From Adiantum capillus-veneris (taxonomy: Eukaryota > Streptophyta > Polypodiopsida > Polypodiales > Pteridaceae): DNA of 64,000 nucleotides. Each line of letters opens with the position of its first letter. Position 1 is the stretch's first letter. Under the pieces are notes generated by a model. It had not been told where the DNA came from, did not search any database, and saw only the letters and a list, made by a program, of their open reading frames with translations. The position numbers and the translations under genes were made by a program. Below, in pieces: positions 1-11,713 of this stretch. The stretch lies in the NCBI GenBank assembly GCA_014529385.2, contig CM043956.1, positions 63,864,620 through 63,928,619 of the forward strand, read 5' to 3'.

Positions 1-288
1 ATACGAATAATGAGCTTTCCTTTGTTTTATGGTGCCTTCTGACCATCCTTTCACCAAGCCACTATTGATATCCAATTATGTACAAGAATGTGTCGACTAC
101 AAACATTCTTGGCTAACTTGGTTCTCAACACAAATTTTTGTGGGGCCTAGAAAATGAGGAAAACAATAGTATTTCAAGACAAGTGCACACAATTAACCTG
201 AATGACAACATAAAGTAACTTCAAAACAATGACAAAGTTCATTGCAAGTAAAGAGATGACACAATAAGATGGTAAAGGTTGTATTGCA

Positions 289-3200
289 TTAATCAATTAC
301 ATGAGCCCACTGGGTTAGCATATGAGTTTTGTACTTAAGTGTTCCGTACATGAGAACAAAGCTAGGCTCTCTCTCTCTCATTACCACTCTATTGCTCCGC
401 CTTCTGGCCCCTTCCTCTTGCCTTCCATTTGCAACACCTTTCTTTGCAGCTGCTGTGAGTTTAGCAGATAATTTCAACCGATTCTTGATTGTTGAGATTT
501 GGTTCCACACTTGAATGTCCATCTTGGCTTGTTGGTTCTTGGTCTGCAATTGAGCCACAAAGTGACTGATTATATCTCCCTAGGGCTTTACTATTCAAAT
601 ATTGCAGGCATGAAATTCCACGTCATTGACTTTTGCGATACACCTTCTGCAGATAAAACATGAACACATAGATATACAATATCAGAAGCTAAATACAATG
701 TGAGTTTCTTAAATCCATAGCTGAATTTGATTGCAATATAAACATCCAAAACTTCACCTCTTCCAAGAGCAAGTATTTGAACATTGTTGAATTTAGGCCA
801 ACCCATATTGTGGCCTACATTGCTGAAATGCATTGGAGTCAAGTTCATTGCACAACACATTTGGAATAGCTTTTGCCAAGCACTTAACACTAGTTTGCAC
901 TTCAAGGTGGCGTGGCTCTACATGCATATATGTATGCTCAACATAAGATCAAATATATCTTTCAAGCAATGCTAAAGAGAACAACACAACATTAACCATT
1001 TTCACGTACCTGGAGGGTTTTTTACCGAACACTCTGGCCATGTCCAATAGGTCCTCTACAACCCTGCCCTGTGATGGTGAACATGGAGGGGACTCCTGGA
1101 TGCCCCCTACTGGTCTCGGAGTGAAGGAAAGTGTCGGTACACTGTGGCTCATAGCACAAAGGCTCTGAGCACTATCACTTACTTCTACAGAATTCTCCTC
1201 AACCACATGCTCACTCTCACTATGAATGGAAGCAACAGCTCTCTTCTTTCTCTTCCCACATTTTCGATCAGTGATGAATGGTGCTTGCGGGGCCGATGTA
1301 GAGCCAATCTTTGGGTCTTTCTTTGAAGCTTGTTTCTTTGAGTCCGGTTTGTTTGTTGTCTTTGGAGATAATGCATCCTCTATCACAATGGATTTCTTTC
1401 ATGAAGCAGTATGCTCCGCTATTAATTAAAAAAGAACAGTTATTGTGCCCATGTTGTATTGCATGGCAAAGGCAAAATCTACATAGTATGATACCTATCT
1501 TCCTCTTCGGGTGGGTACTCCTTGTCCGAGTAATCCAGTCACCAAGGACACTTAAGCCACGCTCCCTTTGGCCGCAAGTCATCTATCCACGTGTCCGGAT
1601 ATAAGCCCATCTCCTCTCTCTCCAACTTGCACCATGCATCACTTGGGTGCTCGGGAATGGGGAAGAGTAGAGCATCTCTCCACCATCTACAAGAAAACAA
1701 CAAACAATGTTTTGAGCCACCTAGACAAATTAGTGTATCCTACAACATTTGTAATGTGTTAATCAAAGATGTCCAACCTATTCAACATGCATTGTGCCAT
1801 GCAAGCAAAGTGGGGTTTCTCTTCGGGATCTTGTGTGGACTTGATCCATGCACTCCACTTCTTGAAGTCTTTGTCAAAGTGGTTCTGCTTGTATGTCTGC
1901 AATGTGTGTGCGAATGTGCAACCATGCCTCTCTTCAGCCTTCTCGTGTTGGATAGCAACATGCTGATTCTTGCCCTCCATTTTCCCGGCCATCTCAAGCA
2001 CTCTCCTGCATCAAATAACAGGACACAAGTTAGATTACCAACAAATTGATTCAAGGACATCCACCTTTCCAATTGCCACCAATACACGTGATATCAAAGC
2101 CACTGGATCCATGCCTTCTCCGTCAACCCTATGCCATTCTCTTTCAAGGATGCATACAAGGACGACTCGACGTTCTCCTCACCTTGGATACCGCTAGCCC
2201 CCTCACTTGGTTGCAATGCAAGCCCTGCGAGCGTTTAACCTTGGAGCAAATCAATTAAGCGGCACTTCCTAGCAAAGGAAAAGGGAGACTTATTTTTCAT
2301 TGCGACATAATCAAAACAGAAAGATCTCAAAAGACTTAAATGACATTTACTTACTCTTTTGGGCTAATGCATGCACGCGCAACCTCTACCACTCTAGAGG
2401 GTGTCATTTTGGTGGTCTTCTCACCCCAAGCTGTAAATGATATACATTTTTGGAACAAATCGTTGCCATTTTTTGGATTTGCAATGGTTGCTATCTTAAG
2501 CCCTTTGCGCATGAAATATTGCTCTGTTTGAGATAGCGCTAAAATGATGCTTTGCTCGTATGCTTTAGGTGCCAACTAGTAGTCGAAACTCCCTTTTGAT
2601 GGCAGCCCTTCCATTTTACTACTATGCATAGCATTGAACTCTTCCTATCATTTTCCAAGGACACAATCAAAACACACATAATAATATTTCTCAATCAAAA
2701 CATATTCTCATTTAGCATTGGTTTCAAGCATACCTTCCAAATGAGTTGCGCAAGGACAGCCACTGGTAATTTTAGCTAATTTGATTTGTTTGGACCCCTA
2801 AAATTCAAATCCCTCTCTGCTGCCAGACGTGCTCTTTCTGGAAATTTCTGCAGGAGTGAAGTAGGTTCCACCAATCCTAGATTTCTCATCATGAATATAT
2901 CATGCGCAGTTGTGTGAGGGACTAAAACCATTGTGGCCCTGTTTAACAGTCGAATGTAATTCACATTGTCAAAATAATAAGATGCATTTACATTCACAAA
3001 AAAACAGCTGGACCTACCTATTTATCATTCCCAAAACCAATAGAAACTCCGCTGTCTCATGTGGTTGAAAATCGACAAGCACACACTCCACCTTTGGTGC
3101 CTTCTCAGTTGGGATGTTGTTCTCGTTCATCCACCGCATCCATGCCTCCAATATGTAATTTCCATCCCAAACCACAAAGTACCTCTCGACCATGTGACTA

Positions 3201-3748
3201 AGCTTGGGGATTAGACGAAGCTCCTCGTTCAAGTCATATGACATTGCAAGATCTCTCGAAGTGTGACCACGACGAGAGAATTGCTTATGATCATCCCCTG
3301 GAATCCGCTCACTAACAATATATCTTGTCATGGTTGGTTGGTAGTTTTTGTTTGCAATGGAGAGTTGCAAATCCACCACATGGTCATCATGCGTGCAAAT
3401 GGTGGGATTTGAAAGAAGTCGACGTAGAGGCAAGCGTGGAAGTTTGCCATTGTAGGGAGCTCTATGAGAATCCACCTAGCCCAAAGAAATATGTTTGTCG
3501 ACCACATTTTCAAATTCTTCCTCTCTTACATATTCAGTTGTGGTAGCAGTTTCCACACGATGGCTCAATTCTCCACTTGATTGTGTTGTTCCATCCACAC
3601 CAGTTGCGACGGACACAATCCGATTTAGAGAACTTAAGGCTTGAGATTGTTCGCTCTCTTGAGTGCATCGCGGAGGGACTTCTTGTGATGTAGTAACATA
3701 AACTTCATCCACGGCACCATTATTTTTTGATTGATTTCTTGTTCTCAT
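289..3748 (-). pseudogene. Decayed spliced gene of unknown family
   Basis: I do not recognise this family. On the minus strand at least eight coding-like blocks can be seen, most bounded by good splice signals: about 3748-3018 (donor AG/GTAGGT), 2938-2734 (acceptor AAACAG, donor AAG/GTATGC), about 2621-2355 (donor GA/GTAAGT), 2268 downward (acceptor TTTGCTAG), 2005-1778 (acceptor GATGCAG), 1686-1495 (acceptor TTCTTGTAG, donor AG/GTATCA), 1418-1010 (donor CAG/GTACGT) and 543 to about 289 (acceptor ATTGCAG). Phases agree across several junctions, for example 1778 to 1686, where the join reads CMLNRWWRDALL. The block at 1686-1495 is rich in Trp and Pro (WWRDALLFPIPEHPSDAW). The block at 1418-1010 is Lys/Ser-rich and may be disordered. 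The last block is a basic, helical tail. In-frame stops lie at 3476-3478, in the 2621-2355 block after SFDY, in 1686-1495 after CPW, and early in the 1418-1010 block. That many stops in an otherwise spliced gene point to a pseudogene. An origin from a DNA transposon cannot be excluded. Confidence 0.55.
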
Positions 3749-3984
3749 ACTTGGGTGAAAGAATTAGAGAAATTTAGATAAAAGTATGGCTTATAAGAAA
3801 TTGTAGCTAAGAGCTTGAGAAAGAAAAGTGAGCAAAAGAGAACTTGATAGAGAGAAAGTAGAGATGAGGAGAAATATGAAGAGCTAAGAGTTGAGAAATA
3901 AATGAAAAAGAGCTTATAAATGCTCTTTATAAAGGTTTTAAATTACAAAAGATTTATTTATTATTTCTTATTAATTGAGATGTG

Positions 3985-4182
3985 TGTGTGAGAGAGAGAG
4001 TGGTGGGTGAGTGTGTGTGTGTATGTGTGTGTGTATGGTGGATGCGTGTGTGTGTGTGACACAACATGCACACACACATCCCGCGCTGGCGTGTGTGTAT
4101 ACATGTACGTGTGTGTGTGTGTGTGTGTATACATGTACGTGTGTGTGTGTGTGTGTGTGTGTTTGTGTGTGTGTACACACAC
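3985..4182. repeat. GT/CA microsatellite with strand switches
   Basis: An alternating purine-pyrimidine tract. It is mostly GT, with CA-rich islands at about 4059-4080 and 4172-4181 and two copies of TATACATGTACGTGTG. Because GT and CA runs face each other, the tract can pair with itself and could also adopt Z-DNA. It reads as Val-Cys or Thr-His frames in several phases, which are not genes. Confidence 0.85.
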
Positions 4183-4309
4183 ATTTTTGGGCATATGTGA
4201 CTATGTAGGGTGGGTACATGCCACACGCTACCACGCGCGTGGCAGCGTGTCTCCCCGCGTGGCCCGGGTGGCGCGGCGCATGGCAGTGGTGGCAGACCAA
4301 GTGGCCATG

Positions 4310-5929
4310 TGTTGGGTTAACACTAGGTTGGTAATGGGACACTTTTATGTCCTGGGACACTTTTATGTCCTCTTAAGTGACCATTTTCCTTGAATTATGT
4401 CAAGAGTTTCAAAATGGATTTTGAGGTGCTATCTATCTAGAAAGTTGTCTCATGAGCTGAAAAAAACTCGACATTTTTTTGGAATATCAATTCCATCTTT
4501 AACCTTGTCCTTGCACAACATTTCACAACCTAAACTGTGTGAAAAAACGGGTCCTGTTTTTGGCTTTTTTCAACTGTTTGCAACTATACCACTCTAGAAT
4601 TCATGTTTGTGAGGTCTATAATGCTAGAGAACTATCTTTAGTAGTCCTCAACATGTCCTGATGCTTCTAGGGAGAAATAAATGTTAAAGTTGTAAGTTAT
4701 GACCAACTTACAAAAATTCTCAAATCCTGTTTTTTAGCCAATTTTAGCTCTTCTATGATTTTTTTGGTGGCTTTCATAATATCCAAATGCAGTTTTGATT
4801 TTCTATGTCACATATAGTAACATAAAGCTAATATTCCTTCAGTTTCAGGGCACCTAATACCCTATTTTGCATAGTAGACAACAATGGTTGATTTTTTTAA
4901 TTATAGAAGAAAACGAAACATTCTAGTATATCAAGTATAGCTTTTTCAATATTGTTAGTTTCTTGTGACAACTACATGCATTTTGTAGGTAGTAACCATA
5001 TCTAGTCATGAGGATCAAATTTGGCTAGATATTCAATAGTTTCTATGGGATTCCACAACTCATAATGTTGAACCCAGTTTTTTCATGTTTGCTGTATTTA
5101 GCACTTCATCTTTGTCCCCAAGGTTCCCCTTGGTAAGAGATGTATTATTCTTTTGACATGATCCATGGCTCCTTATGAACCTAAAGGACAATAGGGAACT
5201 AAGAAAACATGCATATATTATTTGTATTGAGCGTGGCTATAGAAACTTTGATGATAGGTTTGCAGAATGGTAAAAATTCAACTTTTTTGTACCTATTTCT
5301 TTTGGCAAAACAAAAAATAGTGAGTGAGAAGCAATCATATGTTCTGATCACCAACCCATTGAAATTAACTAGGGAATTTATCTCAAGTCCTACAAAAATC
5401 CCTAATCTTATTTTTATGCAACAAAACGTAAGAAATGACTGTTTTCATGAAAATGTACTGGTCCATCAACTTTGGAGGCTTGGTGTGACCAAAAGATGAG
5501 AAATTTTACAAGTGTCTTATTTTTTCCATGTGTAGTAGGCCTTGAACTATAACCTCATGAAAGGATTTTACAAAATGAGTGGATCTACTATGGTTTTGGA
5601 GGTTTTTTTCAAAACCCTGAAAGGACACTTTTATGTCTTGTTAGGATACCAACCTAGTGTTAAAGGCCTAAATAACCCCTTTTTGTACATTTTTATACTT
5701 TGTCCAGGTTCATATTGAACCTGGACACATTTTTTTTAAGTCACTTACAATAAAAGTGGGAAAACCCAAAACTCACTTATTGAGTTTTCCTTAAAAACAT
5801 GAGCTCTCTCTCTCTCCCTTATTCGATCCCTAGCGCTTCTCTCTGTTGCACTCCGCCTCCTTCTTCTTGTCCCAATCCTGCACTACATCGTGACGCGCAC
5901 CTACCGATACCTTTTGCTTCGCGCTTTCA
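4310..5929 (+). repeat. 5' LTR of Copia A, split by a MITE
   Basis: Starts TGTTGGGTTAA and ends CTTTCA just before the PBS. It matches 10651-10930 after removal of 4321-5659 and one copy of TTAA. It includes the CT-rich stretch near 5810. Confidence 0.9.
4321..5659. mobile_element. MITE-like DNA transposon in the 5' LTR of Copia A
   Basis: A 1,339 bp insertion with perfect 13 bp terminal inverted repeats (CACTAGGTTGGTA at the left, its complement at the right end). It is flanked by a TTAA duplication at 4317-4320 and 5660-5663. The 3' LTR of the same Copia has the empty site, TGTTGGGTTAAAGG. The motif GGACACTTTTATGTCC occurs twice just inside the left end and once, with one change, near the right end. 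The inside is AT-rich and holds no convincing coding frame, so the element must be moved by a transposase made elsewhere. The ends resemble CACTA transposons, but those make 3 bp duplications. A TTAA duplication is typical of piggyBac and some Sola elements. The superfamily is therefore open. Confidence 0.88.
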
Positions 5930-5931
5930 AC

Positions 5932-5943
5932 TGGTATCAGAGC
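5932..5943 (+). other. Primer binding site of Copia A
   Basis: TGGTATCAGAGC, two bases after the LTR end; complementary to the 3' end of plant initiator-Met tRNA, the usual Copia primer. Confidence 0.92.
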
Positions 5944-6396
5944 CCTAGGGTTTCAAAACAGCCCAGCGCAGTCTACTGGACAGCGAGTTAAAATTGCTCT
6001 CCCAGGATCGATTTTGCTTCCATCACAAATCCCTTTGCTTTTGGAGTCAAAAAGGTCACCAAAACAGAGTGTTTTTAGGTCAAAACAGGTGATTTACAGG
6101 TTATAACAGGTCAAAACAGCAATACGCAAGTGTACCAAAGTTGTGGGATCAAATGTATTGATGTTTGTTGCAACAAATTGAGTGAAAAGCTGAGTACAGG
6201 TGCTTGAAATTGCACTTTTCAGCTGAAATTTTAGATTTGGACAGTTTCATGTAAAGAAATTGTGGTCTATCGTATGGAAAGTCTTGTGGTTGCTCCTATT
6301 TGCTGAAATTTTCAGCCTATTGCATCTCTCTTGTATTCAAACTTGTGGTTGAATTAAAGTGGCTATTCCTCTTTCGCATCTGACACTAAACGTTTG

Positions 6397-7190
6397 ATGG
6401 AAATCAAAGGGTTCGATGGTCAAGGATTCGACCTCTAGCAAGAACGCATGCAAGGTATCCTTTTCTTAAAGGATTGTGAAGATGCACTGGAAGAGAATAA
6501 GCCGCCAGGTTTGTCTGACGAAGAGTGGGCCAGGTTGAATAAGAAGGCTATTGCCTACATCAAAATGGCTATCAATGATGACATTTTAACAGACATCAAG
6601 CGTTTGGACTTTGCTTATGCAATATGGCAAAAGCTAAAGTCCAATTATGAAAACACCACGCCTATGAACCAGGTGCATTTGATGCAAAAGTTGGTGAATA
6701 TGCAGCTTGATGACTCAAAGTCAGCTTCTGAGCATTTGAGTACTTTTACAGGTGTGTTGAGTCGGTTGCAAGACAATGGGCTTCAGCGATTTGATGATAA
6801 GCTGAAAGCTATTTTCTTTCTTATGACATTGCCAGATACTTGGGAAACCCTTGGTTGTCTCCTTAAGCAACATTCCCACCCTCACGTATGATGGTGTGAG
6901 AGGATCTATTCTCAATGAAGAGATTAGACGCAAGTCTAGTGGGGAAGGTGGCAATTCTGCCTACAATGCAAAAGGTAGAAATCAAAAGCGTGATGCAGGC
7001 AACAGGACTCAAAATAGAAGTAAGAGCAAGACAAAGGATAAGGATGTCACTTGTTAACAATGTGGTAGAAAGGGTCACAAGAAACCCGATTGCAGGTATT
7101 TCAAGAAAGAGCAAGAAAGGAAGAAGGAAACGCAAGATAAGAAGAACAAAGATGAGAAGAAAGGGGAAAAATCAGCAGGTGATTCCTCCA
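6397..7190 (+). pseudogene. gag region of Copia A (fossil)
   Basis: Begins near MEIKGFDG and carries the Copia gag core (IWQKLKSNYENTTPMNQVHLMQ and what follows). A CCHC zinc knuckle of the form CGRKGHKKPDC lies near 7058-7095, followed by a Lys-rich tail. Part of the broken polyprotein. Confidence 0.85.
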
Positions 7191-7369
7191 GGAATGCTGA
7201 GAATGCAAATGTATCCTCTAGTGTGGTCATTGAGGAGTTGTCAGGACGTTGAGGAAATCTTGGTTGCGGCTTCATGCCCCTTAGATTTGGTGATAGCTAA
7301 TGCAAAAGACATGCTTATCTCGAAGAAATATGTCATTGATGCATTGATGAGTGCTAATGATGGCCTATC

Positions 7370-8660
7370 CTAGTCATGGATAGTTTTTGGTGCTTCATTC
7401 CATGTGACTCCATCTTTGGATTGTTTTGCTACATATGCTGCAGGCAATTATGGCAAGGTGTACCTTGGTGCTTCATTCCATGTGACTCCATCTTTGGATT
7501 ATTTGGCTACATATGTTGCAGGCAATTATGGCAAGGTGTACCTTGGTGAAAATTTTTCTTGCAATATTGATGGAATGGGTACTATGCGTTTGGCTCTTAA
7601 CATGGTCAAGAGCTTGTGTTGAATGATGTCAGGTTTGTACCAGGCATTAAGAAAAGTTTGTTATCTGTTGGTCAGCTAGATGCACATGGTTATACTACCA
7701 TCTTTGTTGAGGGTTCATGGAAGTTGCTTAAGGGCTCTATGCTTGTTGCAAAAGGGTATAAAAGAGGTACTTTTTACTATCTTCGATGCAAAGCTTTGCC
7801 TGGCAAGTTTCTTGTTGTTGCTGAAGTTGCTTCACACACAGAATTATGGCATAAGAGACTTGGCCATATGAGCCAAAAGGGTATTGATGTGCTTTCCTCT
7901 CTAAAGAGGGTTGATCTAAAAGGAAAAAACTTGGATTTTTGTAACTATTTTCTTTATGGAAAGCAAAATAAATCTTATTATTACTCTGGTGTCTCTCGCA
8001 AAGCGAATCCTCTTGATCTTATTCACTCCGATGTATGCACTATGCCTGTTAAGTCTTTTGGTGGTGCATTGTATTTTGTTACATTCATTGATGATTGTAA
8101 TAGGAAAGGATGGGTGCATTTTTTGAAAAGTAAGAGTGAGACTTTTAATGCTTTTAATAAGTTTCACGCTTTTGTCACTACGCAAAAGAGTACTAAGCTT
8201 AAATGTCTCAGATCTGATCATGGAGGAGAGTATGTATCTGCTGAATTTCAACGTTTTTGTGATGAAAATGGGATTAAAAGGGAGTTGACAGCCCCTTATA
8301 ATCTATCTTCTAATGGTGTGGTTGAGAGGTATAATCGTACTTTATGCAAGAGAGTGTGTTGCATGTTGTCCATTGCTAATCTTTCCCAAGAGTTTTGGGG
8401 GGAGACATTGAAAACTGCAGTTCATATTTGCAATCGGTCTCCTAATAGTACACTAAAAGAAATGACATTCTAGAGGAGGTTTGGTATGGCAAACCTGCCT
8501 CTTATGATCATTTGAGAGTATTTGGCTGCGAAGCTTTTGTTCATGTACGCAATGACTTGAGAACAAAGCTTGAAATTAAGTCCATTAAAGGAGTCTTCCT
8601 AGGTTATGGGGAAGAATGTGAAATGGGCTATAGAGTGTGGTTACCACAGTTTAGAAAGGT
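7370..8660 (+). pseudogene. Protease and integrase region of Copia A (fossil)
   Basis: A protease-like stretch lies at about 7370-7560. The GAG-pre-integrase domain with its HKRLGHMS zinc-binding part is near 7850. The integrase core from about 7990 includes the FIDD, LRSDHGGEY and NGVVERYNRTL motifs of the DDE fold. The integrase end (RVFGCEAFVH) lies near 8515-8545. Confidence 0.85.
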
Positions 8661-9036
8661 AATACGCAGCCCAGATGTAGTGTTCAATGAGGCAAAATTG
8701 CTTAAGAATGCTACAAAATCTGATGCTGACAAGAAAACAGTCAAATTTCAGCCTTCCATGCCACCCATTGATGTTGAAAAAGAGCCCCATGATGCATTAC
8801 CGCAAGCTGAAATTGATAATCATCCGGTTAACCTTGAGCCAGAAGAGGTAGGAAATGATTTTGATGCTCCTAATGAGGATGAACAGCCACCTGAATTGGC
8901 TGAAAATGATTTTCAGCAGCATGATAGAGCTGAAAATGAGTTGCCTTATGATGTAGAACCATTGCCTGAGAATGTAGATCATTGGATACGCAGGTCAACT
9001 CGTTTGAGAAGGCAACCATAGAGATTTAACCCCTGT

Positions 9037-10615
9037 TTGGATCATGTAATGTTGATAGATGAGGGTGAACCTCTTACATATAAAGAGGCCAAACCATGTG
9101 AGTCAAGTAGTAAGTGGGAGCTTATGATGCAAGAGGAAATGAAATCCTTGTATGCAAATGATATTTGGGATCTTGTGCCATTGCCTAAAGGGAGAAAGGC
9201 TCTTCCTAACAAATGGATATACAAGATTAAGATAGTGGATGAAAAACCCAAGTACAAGGCAAGATTGGTTGCAAAAGGATATGCACAGAAAGAAGGAATT
9301 GATTTTCAAGAAATATTTTCTCTTGTTGTAAAGCTTACAACTTTACATGTCCTTTTTTCTCTCGTTGCGGTGCTTGATTTGGAATTTGAATCAAATGGAT
9401 GTAAAGATAGCATTTTTGCATGGTGACATTGAAGAGGACATATACATGAAACAGCCTGAAGGTTTTGTAGTTCCTACATGCGAGGAACTTGTATGCAAAC
9501 TGAAAAGGGCTCTGTATGGTTTGAGACAATCATCACGACAGTGGTATAAGAAGTTTGACACTTTTATGCTGTCTCAAGGTTTTAAACGCAACCGTGCAGA
9601 TCATTGTTTGTATACGAAAAGAGATGAAGATGGTAGTCCCATCATACTTGTTCTCTATGTTGATGACATGTTGCTTGTCGGGAAACATAAGACTAGTCTT
9701 GATGCTCTGAAACGTAAGCTAAATTCAGCATTTGCTATGAAGGATTTGGGTGATGCAGAGCATATTCTGAGCATGCGTATTAAAAGAGATAGAAAGCTGA
9801 AATTGTTGTTTTTATCTCAAGAAAGGTACATTGCAAAAGTACTTGGCAGATTTAATATGGCTGATGCTAAGTCTCTTGGGGTACCTTTACCTCCATACAC
9901 TAAGCTTAGGAAAGCAGATTGTCCAAAGGATGAGGTTGCATTGAAAGCAATGAAGGGAATCCCTTATGCATCAGCTTGTGGTTCTCTTATGTATGCTATG
10001 GTTGCCACTCATCCTGACATTGCTTATGCAGTGGGAGTTGTTAGTTGATACATGTCAAATCTTGGCAAAGCACGTTGGGAATCTGTCAAATGCATTCTGA
10101 GATATTTGAAAGGTACACAATCAAAGTGTGTCTGTTATGGCAAAAGTGACTTAAAGTTGCAGGGGTATTGTGATGCATACATGGCAGGTGACATGGATAC
10201 CAGGAAATCCACCAGTGGATATATATTTGCCATTGCTGGTGGTGCAGTCTCTTGGTGTTCTAGGTTACAGAAAATTGTGGCATTGAGTACTACTGAGGCT
10301 TAATATATTTCAGCCACAGAAGCTTCAAAAGAGGCCATTTGGTTGGGCAGACTTGCAAAAGAACTTGGTATGCCTTCTTATAGACCCGTGTTGGGTTGTG
10401 AAAGCCAGAGTGATGTCTATTTAGCCAAAAATGCCATGTTTCATGCGCGTACCAAACACATAGATGTATGGTACCACTTCATAAGACAGGTATTGGAGGA
10501 TGGTCTAGTCACCTTGACTAAGATCCATACACAGGATAACCCTGCAGATGTTCTCACCAAGAGTCTTGCTAAGGCTCAACATGAGCATTGCATACAGCTG
10601 GTGGGAGCTGGCTAA
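9037..10615 (+). pseudogene. Reverse transcriptase and RNase H region of Copia A (fossil)
   Basis: Typical Copia RT: LPNKWIYKIK, YKARLVAKGYAQKEGIDF, DVKIAFLHGDIEEDIYM and the catalytic YVDDML near 9655-9670. It is followed by the connection and RNase H parts (KSTSGYIFAIAGGAVSW, ALSTTEA, TKHIDVWYHFIR). The polypurine tract AAGTGGGAGGT lies at 10640-10650. Confidence 0.88.
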
Positions 10616-10650
10616 CTTAAAGGTATCATTTATTCCTTTAAGTGGGAGGT

Positions 10651-10930
10651 TGTTGGGTTAAAGGCCTAAATAACCCCTTTTTGTACATTTTTATACTTTG
10701 TCCAGGTTCATATTGAACTTGGACACAATTTTTTTAAAGTCACTTACAATAAAAGTGGTAAAACCCAAAACTCACTTATTGAGTTTTCCCCAAAAATGTG
10801 AGCTCTCTCTCTCTCCCTGCTTCGATCCCTAGCGCTTCCTCTCTACTGCACTCCGCCTCCTGCTTCTTTGTCCCAATCCTGTACTACATCGCAACACGCA
10901 CCTATCGGTACCTTCTGCTTCGCGCTTTCA
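10651..10930 (+). repeat. 3' LTR of Copia A
   Basis: 280 bp, TGTTGGG to CTTTCA. It pairs with the interrupted 5' LTR and preserves the empty target site of the MITE. Confidence 0.92.
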
Positions 10931-11460
10931 CCACGGAGCAGCCATGCAGGCTGCCTCCTGGCTACGTTGTTTGCCATGTGTACCGTTGGCAGCTGACAAT
11001 ACACATGGCATGCCAATGTGTATTGTCACGAGGTCTGCCACGTCAATAGCACGGTGGCCACATGGCATGCCATGTGTACCGCTGTTGGGTGATAATACAC
11101 GTGGCATGACCTTTTGGTGCCATGTGTCGTGCCACGTGTATTGTCGCCAAGCGACGATACACGTGGCATATCACGTGGCCACTTCGCTGCCGACATGGCA
11201 GACCTCTGTTCCGTGGCCACATGGTCGCCACTGGGTGATGCGTGCCGTTGGGACGGACCCAAGTCTCCGCGTGGGGACGCGTGGCCGCCGCATGCTGGCC
11301 CTTGAAACCTTGGCCAGGGGCGGACATACGCCACCGCCTAGCAGCGCGTGGCTGCCACTCGCACATACGTCCCCCCCTTCCTGGCCGCCCGCACACATCG
11401 GGGGCCCTGTCAGCAGACAGCACACCCGGTCCCCCCCGGGCCAACCCCCAAAAGAAAATT
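10931..11460. repeat. GC-rich block of short hairpins with CACGTGGC motifs
   Basis: A dense set of imperfect inverted repeats. One hairpin is at 10995-11027 (GACAATACACA against TGTGTATTGTC). A perfect 16 bp palindrome (ACATGGCATGCCATGT) is at 11060-11075. A hairpin at 11131-11167 has 17 bp arms, one mismatch and a CAA loop. CACGTGGC, the G-box/ABRE core, recurs within about 80 bp, on one strand or the other, between 11098 and 11180. The right third is Pro- and Arg-coding in several frames and very C-rich. Similar GC-rich sequence (GCCACACGC, GCGTGGC) lies to the left of Copia A at 4210-4309, so Copia A seems to have landed inside this block. I see no gene in it. It could be a fold-back element or a piece of promoter. 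Confidence 0.6.
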
Positions 11461-11713
11461 TTTAAAGAATTATTGGAACTAAATTTCTCCTTTTATCCAT
11501 TGCATTCGACGAGCATTCACCTGCTCACATAGTCACACAATCACACACAAATATTTTTTAAAAACTATATACTTTTTAAATAAATTTCTTAAAATAATAA
11601 AATATTATTAGATTTAAATTTATAACGGCTATATTATTAGACGTGAGTATGTAAACAATTTGTTAGTTTATATAATGTGATCTTGTGCTTAATTATTTGT
11701 TTAGCTTATTATT

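Larger units (their letters stand above)
4310..10930 (+). mobile_element. Copia A, Ty1/Copia LTR retrotransposon, fossil
   Basis: A Copia element with both LTRs, a PBS complementary to initiator-Met tRNA, and gag, protease, integrase, reverse transcriptase and RNase H regions in Copia order (integrase before RT). Flanks CCATG (4305-4309) and CCACG (10931-10935) look like a 5 bp target duplication that has since changed at one base. The LTRs are about 280 bp each once the MITE in the 5' LTR is set aside. By hand they differ at roughly 20 of 275 positions, about 7 percent, so the insertion is old. The coding part is broken in several places, on the order of six to eight. It sits inside the GC-rich hairpin block seen on both sides. 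Confidence 0.92.

Noticed and set aside
4007-4393. A Val-Cys-rich frame.
   Set aside because: GT repeat read in frame; no codon bias or partner.
5932-5943. A tRNA-like match.
   Set aside because: Only the 12-base primer site of a Copia element; no cloverleaf. The same holds at 19139-19150 and 43155-43166.
11026-11465. Overlapping Pro/Arg/His-rich frames on both strands.
   Set aside because: Produced by the GC-rich hairpin block, where stop codons are rare by composition.
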